From Clusia tigrina (Eukaryota > Arthropoda > Insecta > Diptera > Clusiidae): a DNA stretch of 64,000 nucleotides. Of this stretch, positions 34,241 to 46,719 are shown in pieces (position 1 is the stretch's first letter; each line of letters opens with the position of its first letter). Location of the stretch: NCBI GenBank assembly GCA_920105625.2, contig OV050033.1, positions 15,210,001 through 15,274,000 of the forward strand, written 5' to 3'. The notes beneath the pieces were generated by a model that was not told the DNA's origin, did not search any database, and worked only from the letters and a program-made list of their open reading frames with translations. The position numbers and the translations under genes were made by a program.

Positions 34241-34670
34241 TTTGGGGGCTTACGAGTAAGTGCAGAGGTTAGTTTGACTACCTGTCGGGAAGGTGGTTAA
34301 GAGCAGTCCGAAAGTGTAAAAGTGAACCTAAGGCAGAGGTGACTAAGGAGTCTTAGGAGCGTTTGCAGTTAATAAAGTCAGAAATCCACCAAATTTTAAA
34401 GGAGCTGAGACCTGAGAAATATGAGAGTATCGGTCAAATGCGAGAAATCTTAACACCGGAAGCGAAAATAGGTGGCAAGAACGATATAACCGACGATATT
34501 GCGACATTTTAGTAGAAACTTGTAACTAATTTAATGCAAAATGATAAATGAAAGAACAAAGAGCAGAAATATTATTAATTAAATGATTACTATTAATTAT
34601 TTATTAATTAAATTAAATTATAATAATAATGTTCTGCTTTGGACATTTGCACAACAAAATAATTGATGTA
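34241..34670. other. No gene seen
   Basis: A-rich to AT-rich, with TTAATTAAATTAAATTATAATAATAAT near 34600-34630. Confidence 0.3.
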
Positions 34671-34681
34671 CACCGAACATA

Positions 34682-34754
34682 GGTATGTAGGTAGGAGTGG
34701 CCGCCTAGTTTGCCAAAAGCACACTTGAGCACACATAATGGCCCATTGTGATAC
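34682..34754 (-). mobile_element. 73-bp LINE 3' stub with 11-bp target-site duplication
   Basis: CACCGAACATA occurs at 34671-34681 and 34755-34765. The insert is the reverse complement of GTGGTATCACAATGGGCC... ending CCTACCTAC, the same tail as 9314-9611 and 25666-25721, 17 bp longer than the latter. Confidence 0.9.
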
Positions 34755-34765
34755 CACCGAACATA

Positions 34766-35059
34766 AATAATCAATCTCTTAATTCCTTAAAAAATACCCA
34801 GAAAAAGCCTCGAATACTTAAGCATCCATTAACTAAAGGAAGTCGACTGTTATCAACTTCCCTACTAAGGAAAGTTCTGTCTTATCTCCGCGTATCTACA
34901 AAGGGCAGAAGAACAGATCTCTTCAAGGGGCAGTGCTAGTCCATAGTTTTGATCCTATCCCCCCATAATCCTATAAACAAATAGCTTGCAGAATACTCTG
35001 TTTCAAGCTTCTCTTGACTAGAAGACTCTCACTTGCCCAGCAATTGTGATAAACCCCCC
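34766..35059. other. No gene seen
   Basis: Unrecognised. Confidence 0.3.
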
Positions 35060-36173
35060 CGTGTGACAGTTTCATTGAAAAGCACAATCCATTTGGTTTT
35101 TTCAGTCACGTGTGAAACGTGTGAAATTTGGGGAAAGTTGAAATATTTTTCGACACAAGTAGAAATTGTTCCTTTGAGGAGCCCTCAGCTCTGATAATCC
35201 TGAAATTTATCAATCACCGCAATCTGCTGTGAGAAAATTCACTCATCATTTCGCAACGTTCGCTGTTGTGTACAATTTTCTACACTTCAGACAATTCAAT
35301 TTGATGGAGTGGCCAATGTAACAACAACAACAAAAACAATCACAAAAACATGCACTGAGCAAAAAGGAAGCAAAAAAAGTAGATGACTAACGGCTAAAGT
35401 CACAAAAATTTGAATTGCATATCTGAAAGTGTGCTCGCAAAAGGCATGAAATACAAAAACAAAGACTCCAAAAACAACAGCAACAAAATTAATAATTTCT
35501 TCAAACTATTTTCCGCCATTCACTTAAATAACACGACTATGAAAAAATTATATTTTAAAACACGCCACAAACCGTCTGCCGCGACCCCTTCTGCCAAGCG
35601 GCCATAATGAAAAGCCAACTGCCGCGCAATAGAATAGAAAGAAAATCACGTTTATGCAAAACAGTTGCAAATCCATTTGCACAACGCTCTTCAAGTGGAC
35701 AGCGCCAAGTGGAAAGTGGGAAGGAAGTGTGGGGGAAAAGCGTTTTAACACCTTCGGCAAAGAAATTGCTATGCTGAAGTGCGGCTTCAAATTCACCAAA
35801 AAAGCAGCAGAATTCATAAGAAAAAACAAAACGGAAATGTATGGCATCATAAACAAAAACACAGCAGCAGCAGCAGCAACAACAGCAACAACAACAATAG
35901 CAACAACAACAATTAAGCGTATGTTGTATGTTCTGAACAATTGCCAAGACAACAAATTAAAATTAATTTTTATTCATTTATTTATTTACTTTTTTACGAG
36001 TACTGCTAAATTTTGTGGTCTCGCTGGCCAAGCCGCATTTCCCTAACCTTAACATTTACGCCATTCATTTAACACTTGCAGGCAAAGGCGTTAAACTGAT
36101 AGATGCTCTTTATTTTCGTTCCTGTTGTTTTTGTTGTTGTTGTAGTAGTTGCTGCTGCTGCTGCTGCTGCTGC

Positions 36174-36204
<31 letters not shown>

Positions 36205-36415
36205 GCCGTTGCTGTTGCTTTTGTTGTTCTGTTGTGCCCAATCCTAAACGTATAATTTCCAGCGCGCCGTAATGCGCCTTTCTCTCTTTTCCGCGAACAC
36301 CGTGTCGCCGGCACTCAGCAAGCAGCCCACTCTGATGGTATCTGTGCATTATGATTTCGCTTATGGCAGCGCAAACAAGATGTCGGCGTTGGAGTCTCAT
36401 ACTGTGTCCAGACTG
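35060..36415. other. Single-copy-looking block with opa-type tracts
   Basis: CAA/CAG run at about 35862-35912 and a long GTT/GCT run at 36123-36232. Open frames here (35654-36046 +, 35548-35955 -) overlap on opposite strands around the microsatellite and have no recognisable domain, so they are not called genes. Confidence 0.4.
36123..36232. repeat. TTG/CTG microsatellite, about 110 bp
   Basis: Longest trinucleotide tract in the window, with a pure (CTG) block of about 8 units between (TTG) runs. Confidence 0.95.
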
Positions 36416-36599
36416 GGATGACGAACGCGTTTAACTTGGAGCTGGGTTCTCTGAAAATGACTGGGTTCGCTGAAAGTGTGACTACATTGCGAAATGAAAT
36501 GTTCCCTGTGAGCTATTTTGTAGGAAGTTGTGGTGATTTCTATAAAAAAGCACTCCATCGTCAAAAGAAAATCCATGGTGTGTACAGACAGTCCTACTT

Positions 36600-37165
36600 G
36601 TATATCAAAAGCACACCTCAGGATCATGTGGCGCACCTTTTATCGATAGCGGGACTCAGGAGTATGTTGCTTAATAGAGCCAAACCCAAATTTTTAAGGC
36701 TAATGCAACTCAGAAACATGTTCCAGAGCTGTGTCAGTCCCATTTGTGTAGCACCAGAGCGAATCGATAAAATGTTGCTGACTACAAAACTTCCTGCGTG
36801 TTTATCGGCAGAGCATCTTAGGAACATGCTGCTTAGTAGTACTTTGTTTTATATTGCCAGCACAAGCCAGAATTATATTGCATAGTAGAGCCAGTCCAAC
36901 GTTGTATATTGTGAGCACAGCTCAGAAACATGTTGCTTAGTAGAGCCAGTCCTGCGTTGTATGTATGTATATCGTCAGCACAACTCAGAAACATGTTGCT
37001 TAGTACAGCTAATTCCACATTTTTAAGGCCAATGCAACTCAGAAACATGTTCCTGAGCAATGCTAGTCATGTTTGTTTATCGCCAAAGCAACTCAATAAA
37101 ATGTTGCTGAATACAAATATTCCTATAAGTTTCTCATCAGCGCATCTCAAGAACATGTTGCTGTG
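36600..37165. repeat. 54-bp minisatellite, about 9-10 diverged units
   Basis: AACATGTTGCT-type cores recur every 54 bp (36717, 36771, 36825...) and again from 36927 to 37155, some units lengthened by 9 bp. The phrase TTTTTAAGG.CAATGCAACTCAG recurs at 36691 and 37020, pointing to duplication of a block. The period is 18 codons and the plus frame reads MLLS...QLRN repeatedly (36418-36885, 36930-37310). Because the minus strand is also partly open and no domain is seen, I call it a minisatellite. Confidence 0.8.
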
Positions 37166-38055
37166 TGGGTTTTTATACACATGTCTTATCTATTACCGAA
37201 TTATGGTGTTTATCCCGGGCTTACAAGCCACCAGACTTCTTTTTGTGCGAACACACAGAATTCTAAGGGCCTATCAATTAAGTAAGGGCCTTTGCTTTGG
37301 TTATAAATAACCAATATGCGACGAAAAATCGCCATAATATCTTCCACAAAATTCAAAAAATTAAGAAAGATGAAGAAATTAATGAACCATGTAAGATGTT
37401 CTTAAACGGATTCGTTACTATATCCGGCTCGAAGGCAACCAGGTGCAAGATTTTATATTCCACAATTGACTGACACAGTTATTCTAGGACCGAAACCATG
37501 CCATCTCAAAAATAATCATGATTTTAATTTAGATATAACAATAGAGCCGGTAAAAAATTTGATTATATCCAGCCGTGAGCAAGGTAATTTTTTTACTACA
37601 GCAGTCAAAGCACAACACACTTTATATAATTTACTTTGTCTGAATACTATTTAGAAACAAGGTCTTTCGAATTGAAGAGAAATTAAATTTCACTGTTATT
37701 TCCTCAGCAGATCCATGTGTTCATAATATAATCTAATTGATAATTATCATTCACAATTATAATTCATAGCTTACAACTTAACATGCTGGTGTTTTGATTG
37801 TCTTCGTCAGCTATAAGGGAAACATGTTGCTAAGTTGCACTATCAAATGAAATCTCACAATTGCCTCAACTCAACAACATGTTTCCATTCTCGCTGATGA
37901 GCGTATTTGTTAAGGTACTGAAGTTGCTCTCTATTAATATTAATAATTCTTTATACATATATAAGTTATAAGGACTACATGCAGATAGGTGCTTCTAGAA
38001 GTTAGCCCTACATAAAGGTCTTATGGTACTACTGTAGGTAAGTCCTCATGGTGCT
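37166..38055. other. No gene seen; 25-bp tandem duplication near 38020-38070
   Basis: AT-rich. At the right, TATGGTACTACTGTAGGTAA and CATGGTGCTACTGTAGGTAA form a diverged direct repeat just before the LINE tail. Confidence 0.35.
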
Positions 38056-38150
38056 ACTGTAGGTAAGGTTAGGTTAGGTTAGGTTAATGTGGCAGCCAGT
38101 TCAAGGACCAGCTCACTCAGACCACCATGGGTCCATTGTGATACCACCGC
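38056..38150 (-). mobile_element. LINE 3' fragment with CCTAA-repeat tail
   Basis: GGTTAGG repeats are followed by TTAATGTGGCAGCCAGTTCA and, further on, GGTCCATTGTGATACCACC. This is the same tail family as the stub at 8105-8148 and carries the upstream GTGGTATCACAATGG motif shared with 9314-9611. The 5' limit and target-site duplication are not clear. Confidence 0.75.
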
Positions 38151-38399
38151 GCCACAACGCACCTCCGATTCACTAAGTAAGGTTGCTAAGTTAGGTAAAT
38201 ATCAAAAGTTCTTTCTGGAACACCATTATATAATTCCTAATATAATAAGAGACAAACTTCCTGCCACTACCACCATGAATTCTGCAAAGTTGTATAAATT
38301 GATTCTAACAGTTGCATTCAGTCAAGGATGTTCGCCCATGATACGCAGCGATAAACACGTTCCGCAAGTCGGTCTGGCTCTGGTATTACTCTGATTGCT
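38151..38399. other. No gene seen
   Basis: Unrecognised. It may include more of the LINE body on the minus strand. Confidence 0.3.
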
Positions 38400-40100
38400 G
38401 GTATCCGTCTTGGTTTTTTGGTTTAGTCTTGCCTGCTGCTTGTACAGCAGTGAGCTTTAATCATGCATATGACCAGAGCCAAAAACCAAAGACTATAGGC
38501 AGCAACAACAACAACAACAACATGTATAAACAACAACAACAACAATATCTACAAACAACAAAAATAGCAAAACTCGCAAGAAAAATTATAAGAAAATGCA
38601 GGAAAATATGAAAGAAAAAAATGGTGGAGAATTTCAATTGTTGGGTTCAGTTCAAGTTGAAAATTTACATTTTATTTTGTTGTGTTTTTATTTTTTTGCT
38701 CGCGATCTCGTGTGCATTTTAGTGGGGTGGATTATTTTTGCTTATGACCCAAGGGGATGCTAATGAATGGTTCTGCAGATTTCTCAAAAGCGGCGCGTGG
38801 TTTGAGTAGTTGCGCTGGCAGACCAAGACAGGCAGTTACGCGAGTAGGCAGAATGGCGGGCAAGCGCAACTTTTCATGTAAGTCATGGAGAAATCAGCTG
38901 AAGGAAATTATATATTCTAATACGGGTATATATAGTATGCATAAGTCCTGTATAGAAAAGGTAAAAGATTTCTCTGACTACTCACAGAGCCGAGCTGAGC
39001 GTTTCCACAACAAGTCAAAGTGAAACTAAACGTTTCCCCTAGTGTTGATTTATTGCTCCATTTAATCTGGCAACATTTATCAACGGACAACACCATCAAA
39101 TCAATAAATTCTTGCATTTTTAACTAAAACAGTTAACAACCAAACAGAACAAAAAATCAAAATAGAAGTAAAATGGAGTGCAATGGAGTGGAGTGGAGAG
39201 CAGTGCAGAGAAAATCCAAGCTAAAACTCTTAACCAAAAGCGTTTAAGAGTTCATAGGCCAACCATATTTTCAGTTAAAGGAGGCAGCAGGCAGCTTGTG
39301 GCAGTGGCAATTGCCAGTGCGAGTGTGGCTGGTGAGCCACTAGCCACTAGCCACCAGTAGTCCAGACGCAGGCTCGGACTCCGACTCAAACTCCGTCTCA
39401 GACAGTCGGCCACAATTCCATTCCCAATGCAGTAGCCGAGCCGAGGAATGGAACTTTTATTGCTGACCATAAATAACCGCATTTATAGACAAACAACTGC
39501 TTTATTTGCAGCTCCAACGCTGGTTAAGAGCGGGAGGCAGTTCTTATACTGCTGCGTTTGCTGCTTTTGCTGCTGCTGCTGCTGCTGATTTTTCTTAGGC
39601 TTTAACTCCTGCTTCTGATGCGTCTCTAGTTTTACACTTTTCCACTTTTCCACACACCACACTCGAGCCAGCAACTTTTCTCTCTTATGTGCTGCTATAA
39701 ATTTTATTAACTTGTTAAGAATTTTACAAGATTTGTTGTGGAATAATGCGTTTGAAGCGTGTCTTCGTACCTTTGCTGCTGCTGCTGCTGCTGCTGTTCC
39801 TGCCGCAATAAAGAAAACTTTAACACCGCCGCAGTGAGGCTCGCCGAGTGGCTGTCAAAAAGATTTGTCTGCACAGATTTTTCTTATTGTGGCATAACGA
39901 TTTTTATATTGGTCTTCAAGCTGAGGAGTTTTGCTTCATTAAGCGGAGCTCAAGTGTTGGCATTTTTCACCCACACGTAAGGTCAATTAACTACGGCTCC
40001 ATGCTGATTATTACTTGATAAATACAAGTGCATTGCATGTCAGCTAAGTAACAATAATTTTAATGAATGTCTGCCTTCACCAATTAGAGTCTTGTGACTT
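38400..40100. other. Single-copy-looking block
   Basis: CAA runs at 38500-38550, CTG/TGC runs at about 39552-39592 and 39771-39797, and a non-repetitive moderately GC-rich part at 39180-39540. No exon recognised. Confidence 0.4.
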
Positions 40101-42440
40101 TTAGTTCATTCTCTAATTAATAGTTGAAAATATCTTAAGGATATTGAAGTCCACAAGTAGAGAAGGTATGTCGAGTGTCACAAATACCAGGGTTATAGTA
40201 GAAGTAGATAGAAGATAGTAGAATAGAAGTAGCAATGACATTTTAGTAAATTCATCGATAAATAATCACGACTTTTTCAGGAAACTCTTGTCTTATCTTA
40301 ACTTCTTGGTTGAAGAGTGATTTTGATAGTCCATTCACAAACATCACTTAAAAACTATGCTCATAATGTGAAGATGTGATGGTCAGGTTCGTACAAACTC
40401 CAAAAATTTGCTTAAGGTAAATTTATCAGAGAATTCTTTCCCCGCAAATTATTGTAAGTTCGGTCTCTTGTCTATGGTTTCGCTAGACAGCAGATAGAGA
40501 CAGTATGAATCACGTTAAGCCACTAATGTGCTGTGCCAAACAAAAACTATATTGAACCAAGTTCATGAAGAATTTTCACCGTATAACACCGTTAAGAACT
40601 TCATTCAATGTGATAAGTTTCAATTAATTCTCGTATCTTTACGTCCAATATATGAAGATTCACTAACATTCAGTTATGGTTCCAGGTCTATGTGGGAAAA
40701 TAAGGATCTGTAAGCGTCTATTAAGTCCTTGGGTTCATTGTCGTATGAATTCATTTGCCTCCTTGTTAACGGATTGTCTGTTTAGGGTTTCTTAGTAGGG
40801 GCAATTTATGGTACAACTATCCTCGCGCACATCTTTGAAGTACAGATTTCATACAATCGTTACTGCAGTAGGTAAATTAACGAATGTTCGTGAAGCTCAA
40901 TCAAGCGAAGCAGATCCTAAATCTCTCAATTCCTTGGAAATGAGGATTTCGCATACCTTTATGGATACATTTGTTTTGGATCCTTTTAGAGACTGTCCAT
41001 CTAAACGGAATCTTTGCCCAACACAAGTTTTCTCAATGTGCCATACTGCACGCTGAATGTTTGACATATTTACTGAATAATTGAGAGATATCATCATTTA
41101 GCGACACAGTGATATCAACTGACCACCAAGATGTTGGGATTCTATGTCATTAGAATTCTTCTTGTGGAGCTAACTCTCATCTATAAAAACTAACCAGAAG
41201 CAATTAGAAATGTAAAGGAGAATAAGTTGAAAAGTATTGGAGGAACTGTAACCTAATTTATAAGAAAAAATCGTGGAAAATGGGACTTTACGCACGCGTC
41301 TCAACATAACAAGGCCAAGGATGTCCTTTCAACGATATTCTGTTATATTCTTAATGTTATTAAGTTTCTTTCCAACGAATATAAATAATTAACTATTTAC
41401 TCTTTTATATAAATTTCCAAATCCACTCATCTATATATAACATAATATAAACCTATAATCCTGTAACATAACTATATAAACCTAAGTCCCATCAAAATCT
41501 ATTCCCCTCGAATGGTGACAGATTCACCATCATCCTCATCATTGCTCGCTCGACGATCCTAGTTGAACCTCGACCTCCCAGGTGACAGATTAGAAGCTTA
41601 TAATGATGATGTTTTTGTTGAGTGGGCAGTTGCAGCGAGTTCAATATTGACTCCAATTTGTATATATCCGAGAAATATTCAAATAAATGAGTCTCATCAT
41701 AAATTGGACGTAGCGCTCTTAAAGTTGAGGCGACTGACTCCGAATTTCGGTAGTAAATTTTAATAATTTCGACTCATTGTTGGCTCATATATCTTTGCAT
41801 GATGAAATGGCAAACCTTACTGAAGAGAAATGTCAAACGAGCGGGAACAAATATGGCGTCGTTTGCTGTCACTATCGATTTACGTTTGTAGCGTTTCTTT
41901 TGGAAAACCCTTTATAACCCTTCTCCTTTTGCTCAAAACATAATATAGAATTTGAACATATCTTCTCAACATATCAGAAGGAAAGTGTGAATAGGTTAAA
42001 ATACCCATAAAAGCCTTTGTTCAACATCTCTATCAATATATGGCTTCCCATCCACCACACATAAAATGGAGCTTGAAGCTATCCTTTCCATATACAGAGA
42101 CCAAAATATGGATAGGTTCATGTTTCCTTATGGGTTCAACCTATCTCCAAATGCTTCTGACAATTGCTTCACAACTTGTATACAACTTTTTTTCCGTAGG
42201 TAGGGGTAATCTTCAAAAAGATACGAGGAGGTACGCACCACCCAAGAGTGTGAAATTTTTACTCACTCAAACCACCTCCCTAACCTAACAGTTACGCTAG
42301 GTCTCAAAAGCCTGATAGCGATTTAGGAAGGGTATTAAACAGATATACAAAGATATACAAAGAGAACTACTCGCGGCTTGAATACACTTTCTGAAATAGT
42401 GGTACTCTAAACCCACACGGAAGATATGCAAATGCCATTG
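40101..42440. other. No gene seen
   Basis: AT-rich, decayed-looking sequence. CACCTCCCTAACCTAACAG at 42271-42289 resembles a LINE tail on the plus strand but has no matching body or duplication. Overlapping short frames on both strands have no motifs. Confidence 0.35.
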
Positions 42441-43024
42441 GATGACAGCAGGAAGTGGACCCAAGTCTTTTCTATATCGACAGCAATTTTCCGCATGCTA
42501 ATTGGGCAAATGGGCAGTCAAATAAATTGAAATTAAAGTGTTTTTATCGCGAATACAGAAAATCATATCTCAAATTTTATTCATATTTTAATTTCCTTAA
42601 TAACTGTCAATGGAGGAAAATCCACTTTTACGTGCATCACGAAATTGACATTTAACAGTTGGCAACAATTGCCGCACTCAATGCGCACAGAAATTTCTGG
42701 AAAATTGATTTAAGCCTCAACACTTAAACACGGCACAGCAACAGCAGAGCAACAAGCAATAACAACAACAATTATAATAACAATAGCCCTTGCATGACAT
42801 GATGCCATGTCCAACTGCAATGGAGCGCAATGCGGCTCGTACGTACCCGGTATCGCTGCTGGATAAAGTACTCGCAGCGAGGAGCAGACAGAGCGGGAGT
42901 TAGTTATGCGCAGTTGGCGGAGCCGATGCCGATTGTTAACCACGCTGAACCCAATTAAATTGAATTTCGAAATTTTCATTTTATCATACACTTACTTACT
43001 AACCGGGGTGCTGCTACTCGTTTG

Positions 43025-43058
<34 letters not shown>

Positions 43059-44200
43059 TGCAGCAGCATCGGCATCAGCTCGGAGCAGAAATAAAAGTGA
43101 AAAATATGAGCAAATAATTAACGTCACTCTCGTGCATGTCTGGGGAAAAGCATAACTCGCAGCAACAGCCGCCAGTTGCAAGTGGCCGAGCAGCGCCCGC
43201 AAATTCGCTTTTCTTTCGCATTTTTCCTTTTATTTTTTTGCTGCCATGCTCTCCGGTTGGAAGCTAGGCGCGGATTTATTTCTGTGAATTTGCGTTTCGG
43301 TGCAAATCTCCATTTTTATCGCAGGCTCATAAAGCGATCTTTTCGCTGCGATAAAAGCCGCAGCACACGGCAAAGTAAGTTGTAAGCGATTTGGGTAGTT
43401 CGCGAGCACGAGTGCAAACGGCTCCGCTGCATGGCTTGGGTGGGAGTTCGGCGTGCAGTGTGCCGCTGTTCTTGTTGTTGTTGTTGCTAGTGAAATATCG
43501 CCTCCGCTGCCATGTAAGCATGTGCGATGAAATTAATAAACAAATAAAAGGAAAGTTACCATTTTAATTAAATTCCGAAAAAAAACACCACAAACAAATG
43601 AAATTTTCAAAATTGTGTTCAGATGCGAAATCGCTGATAAGCAGCCTCCTTTGGGGGCACACGACAGACAATTACGGTGTTTGTTTAATAGCCGTGCACA
43701 ATGCAAGCGCAAATTAAACAATAACACCACGGAGTGAAATATTTATAGCAATTGTGCTCCAAGTGCAAGAGCAGCAGAAGTTCAGCTTGACTCTGAATCC
43801 GAGGAGACAGATGAAGACCATACGACTGTGGAGACAGCAACCACAGAGAACCGCGGGGCAAGCAGTGCCACTAGAAATAACAGTCTACAGGCGGAAGTTA
43901 TTAGCCGCACTATAATTTGCTCAGCCACGAGTAGCTGAGAATATGCTGGCAACAACCCAAATTGCAAGCTTTGTTACGAGTACAAGGGACGCTCGGCACT
44001 CGTACTATGAATGGCAACAACCGTCTCCATTATGTCAGAGGCCGCACTTCACTGCAATGCTGCGGGCAGGGAAACTCTGCTGAGTTCCCAGGTAATTGGT
44101 GCAGAATTGACGGAAACGCAGTCACCAATTCAGTGAGTTCTCAGCACTTCTCTCCTAGAGGCACAAGAGCAGCATAAGAGGCGAAACTGGAACTCGTAAC
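42441..44200. other. Single-copy-looking block
   Basis: Contains AACAACAACAATTATAATAAC (about 42761), a CAG run at 43026-43063, and GTT run at 43471-43488. Parts (42800-43060, 43140-43520) are GC-balanced and repeat-free. No coding homology recognised. Confidence 0.4.
43026..43063. repeat. CAG microsatellite
   Basis: About 10 CAG units followed by TTGCAGCAGCAT. Confidence 0.95.
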
Positions 44201-44548
44201 AGCACTGAAAAGCTTAGAACACTAAACTACTTGTATATGAAAATTGAAGGAATTATTAGGATTATTAAAAGGCAGGGCTTGATAGCGGAGTGTGAGCTCC
44301 TAAATTTCTACAGCCATTATAGAAACATTAAAGGAATCTTTAGTGTGTTTAAAAAGTTATAATCATAGTTATAATATTATAATAATTGTTACTGAGTGGA
44401 CTGTGAAATTTTGTATAAGACGAAAAGAAAGAAATTATACGTGTCTCTTCGAGTCTTCTTCTGATGATTCAATTCTTAGTTCAGCATAAGGTGTCAACAA
44501 AGACATTCCTAGGGAACCTTCCCACGTAGCATAAGTTGGTTTTTTTTC
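44201..44548. other. No gene seen
   Basis: AT-rich, unrecognised. Confidence 0.3.
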
Positions 44549-45109
44549 TCAAACAACTGCTCTTCGGTTTGTTTCTCAATCAACTGTCCTTTGGTTCGTT
44601 TCTCAATCGACAGTCCTTTGGTCCGTTTCTCAATCGAATGTTCTTTGATTCGTTTCTCAATCGACTGTCCTCTGGTTCGTTTCTCAGTCGACTGTCCTTT
44701 GGTTCCTTTCTCAATCGACTGTCCTTTGGTTCGTTTCTCAATCGAATGTTCTTTGATTCGTTTCTCAATCGACAGTCCTTTGGTCCGTTTCTCAATCGAC
44801 GGTCCTTTGATTCGTTTCTTAATCGACTGTCCTTGGGTTCGTTTCTCAATCGACTGTCCTTTGGTTCCTTTCTCAATCGACTGTCCTTTGGTTCGATTCT
44901 CAATCGATTGTCCTTTAGTTCGTTTCTCAGTCGACTGTTCTTTGGTGCGTTTCTCAATCGACTGTCCTTTGGTTCGTTTCTCAATCGACTGTCCTTTGGT
45001 TCCTTTCTCAATCGACTGTCCTTTGGTTCGATTCTCAATCGATTGTCCTTTGGTTCGTTTCTCAATCGACTGTCCTTTGGTTCGTTTCTCAATCGACTGT
45101 CTTTATCCA
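44549..45109. repeat. 27-bp minisatellite, about 21 units
   Basis: Unit CTTTGGTTCGTTTCTCAATCGACTGTC, with variants (TTCCTTT, TTCGATT, GAATGTT). Higher-order copying is visible: a block with TTCCTTTC then TTCGATTCTCAATCGATTGTCC recurs 135 bp later (about 44860 and 44995, five units apart). Nine stop-free codons make long false frames on both strands (216-237 and 176 codons). Confidence 0.95.
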
Positions 45110-45300
45110 CATTTCACAGAGTGGGCCTCTCGCACTTTCTTCTTTTCTTTCCAGAAATTCATTGTCGAATACAAGAACCACATTAGTCTCTATGCAAACT
45201 TTAATTACGGGACGACCACATCCTCATTAGATCTTCTTTTCAGTTTGACCGATGAAAGGTTCAACTTTTACTTAACACCGCCGAGCAATAATCTTACGTC
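45110..45300. other. Unrecognised flank of the 27-bp array
   Basis: Continues one of the long false frames for about 60 codons without a recognisable motif. Confidence 0.3.
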
Positions 45301-46240
45301 TTGACCTTAAAAATTACGAAGTAACCAGGTTTCCAAACGACCCGTAATTGAATGCCTTCTGCGATAAAATACCGGCAAACTCGTACTGGCAGAGAGTTCG
45401 AAATCCTCTTGAATATAAAATTGCAGGCTATAAAAGAAACGATTTTTTTTGTGGTATGCGAATTGCCCTCACAATTCATTCAAAGCATTGTACTCGGGCA
45501 CTGACGCACATTACAATAAAATAACAAATGCCACGAAACTCGACTTTCATTCGTTTTGTGAAATAATTCCTTGGCAAAAATCTTTATTCGGCACGCATAA
45601 AATCAAACAATCACCAACACCACCTGCTGCGCCTTTTGCGCAGACCGCCGCCACCGCCACCGCCGTCAAATGCGCAACAGGTTACATTTTATCTTACGCA
45701 GAGCGGCAGTGAGCAAAACTCTCTGCGCGGAGCTTTCGTTTTAAGCGAACTGCGCGCACGCAAAGCAAGACCGACCCATGCAGGCTGCGCATGCGCATTG
45801 GCTGTGCGGCCAAACAGGCCGGCAATCTGCCCAGCCGGCAACCGAACGAGGTGAGCGTCTGTGACTCGCTACTGCAATGCACTGCACGAAAAATCTGCGT
45901 GAAAAAGTCAATATATGCCTAGGTGAGTAATGCAATAAGCCTGCGCCGGCAGCCGCGCGGAAAATGAAAATTGCATTTTCGGCCTGGCAACGGCCACTCT
46001 GGAGGGGTGTGTGTGAGGCGCAGCATGCGTGAATTTATCGCACCGTCTTCGGCTTGCAGCATAATTTCGTTTGCGGTGGCAGCTCGCGAAAGTAGGTGTA
46101 CGTGTTTATTTGCTGGAAAATTTGTTGCGCGTAAAAACTATAAACGGACCAGCGACGGACGTGCCTGACCTGCCGTTTAGAGAGACTGCCTGATGTGACA
46201 GGAGAACAGGGGCAGCTCAAGTGGCACTTCATTTTTTCAA
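45301..46240. other. Single-copy-looking, GC-rich block
   Basis: The most GC-rich part of the window (about 45640-46170), including a CCGCCACCGCCACCGCCG run at about 45647. Frames on both strands overlap and contain no domain. See the separate entry for promoter-like features. Confidence 0.45.
45640..45940 (+). promoter_or_regulatory. Candidate promoter / untranslated first exon
   Basis: Seen: high GC and CpG content, a perfect TGCGCATGCGCA at 45786-45797, the consensus site of NRF1 and its fly homologue Ewg, and a near-ideal 5' splice site AG|GTGAGTAA at 45921-45930, with a second GTGAGCG at about 45851. Known: this palindrome is a recurrent fly core-promoter-proximal motif. Inferred: a transcription start with a non-coding first exon on the plus strand. 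No TATA box or clear initiator was identified. Confidence 0.3.
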
Positions 46241-46719
46241 GAAACTATTAAAAGTCTCAGAAATAACAAAAGAATTTCTGCAAGTACAAGTAAATCATCG
46301 AAAAGCACATCAAATGATTAGAAACTCACTGTAATTACCAAAGTAAACAGAAGAGTCTCAAGTTAAATTTCTCTACATTCTGGGTCTTAGCCATTACCTC
46401 CGAAGTGTGGCAATAGAATCGAATACATATTAATAGAAGATAGTGGGCTGACACACATTTTTTACATTACTATTGCAGATGAGTTCCATCGGCGTTAAGG
46501 AAGCTGCTGACCTTTAAAACCAACTCTAAATTATGTATTAATGGGATCATTCTTAAGAAACTAGTTACGATTGCTTGAAATGGCCCTATTTACTTTGGTA
46601 TATTCCCTGTGAGAACTGCTCAGATATATTTTCTGTTCGATCACTGGATAGCTGAAAATCATAGAATCTTGTACGTTATGAAAACAGAAACTTCGAACAA
46701 TCAATTTGCTGTTAATCAT
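46241..46719. other. No gene seen
   Basis: AT-rich, unrecognised. Confidence 0.3.

Noticed and set aside
35548..36400. 130-135-codon frames around CAA/CAG tracts, including poly-Gln on minus
   Set aside because: Overlapping frames on both strands, no domain, no splice context, and poly-Gln is explained by the microsatellite.
38056..38085. TTAGG-type telomere-like repeats
   Set aside because: Only a few GGTTAGG units, attached to a LINE 3' end in reverse complement. Other copies (8105) have target-site duplications, so they are retrotransposon tails and not telomeric DNA.
43176..43385. 69-codon frame with a signal-peptide-like stretch
   Set aside because: Hydrophobic run comes from a T-rich tract; rest has no secreted-peptide features or homology that I recognise.
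44536..45304. Frames of 216 and 237 codons (+) and 176 codons (-)
   Set aside because: They run through the 27-bp minisatellite on both strands; open only because the unit lacks stops.
45449..46232. Overlapping 60-90-codon frames in the GC-rich block
   Set aside because: High GC lowers stop frequency; both strands are equally open and no motif is present.
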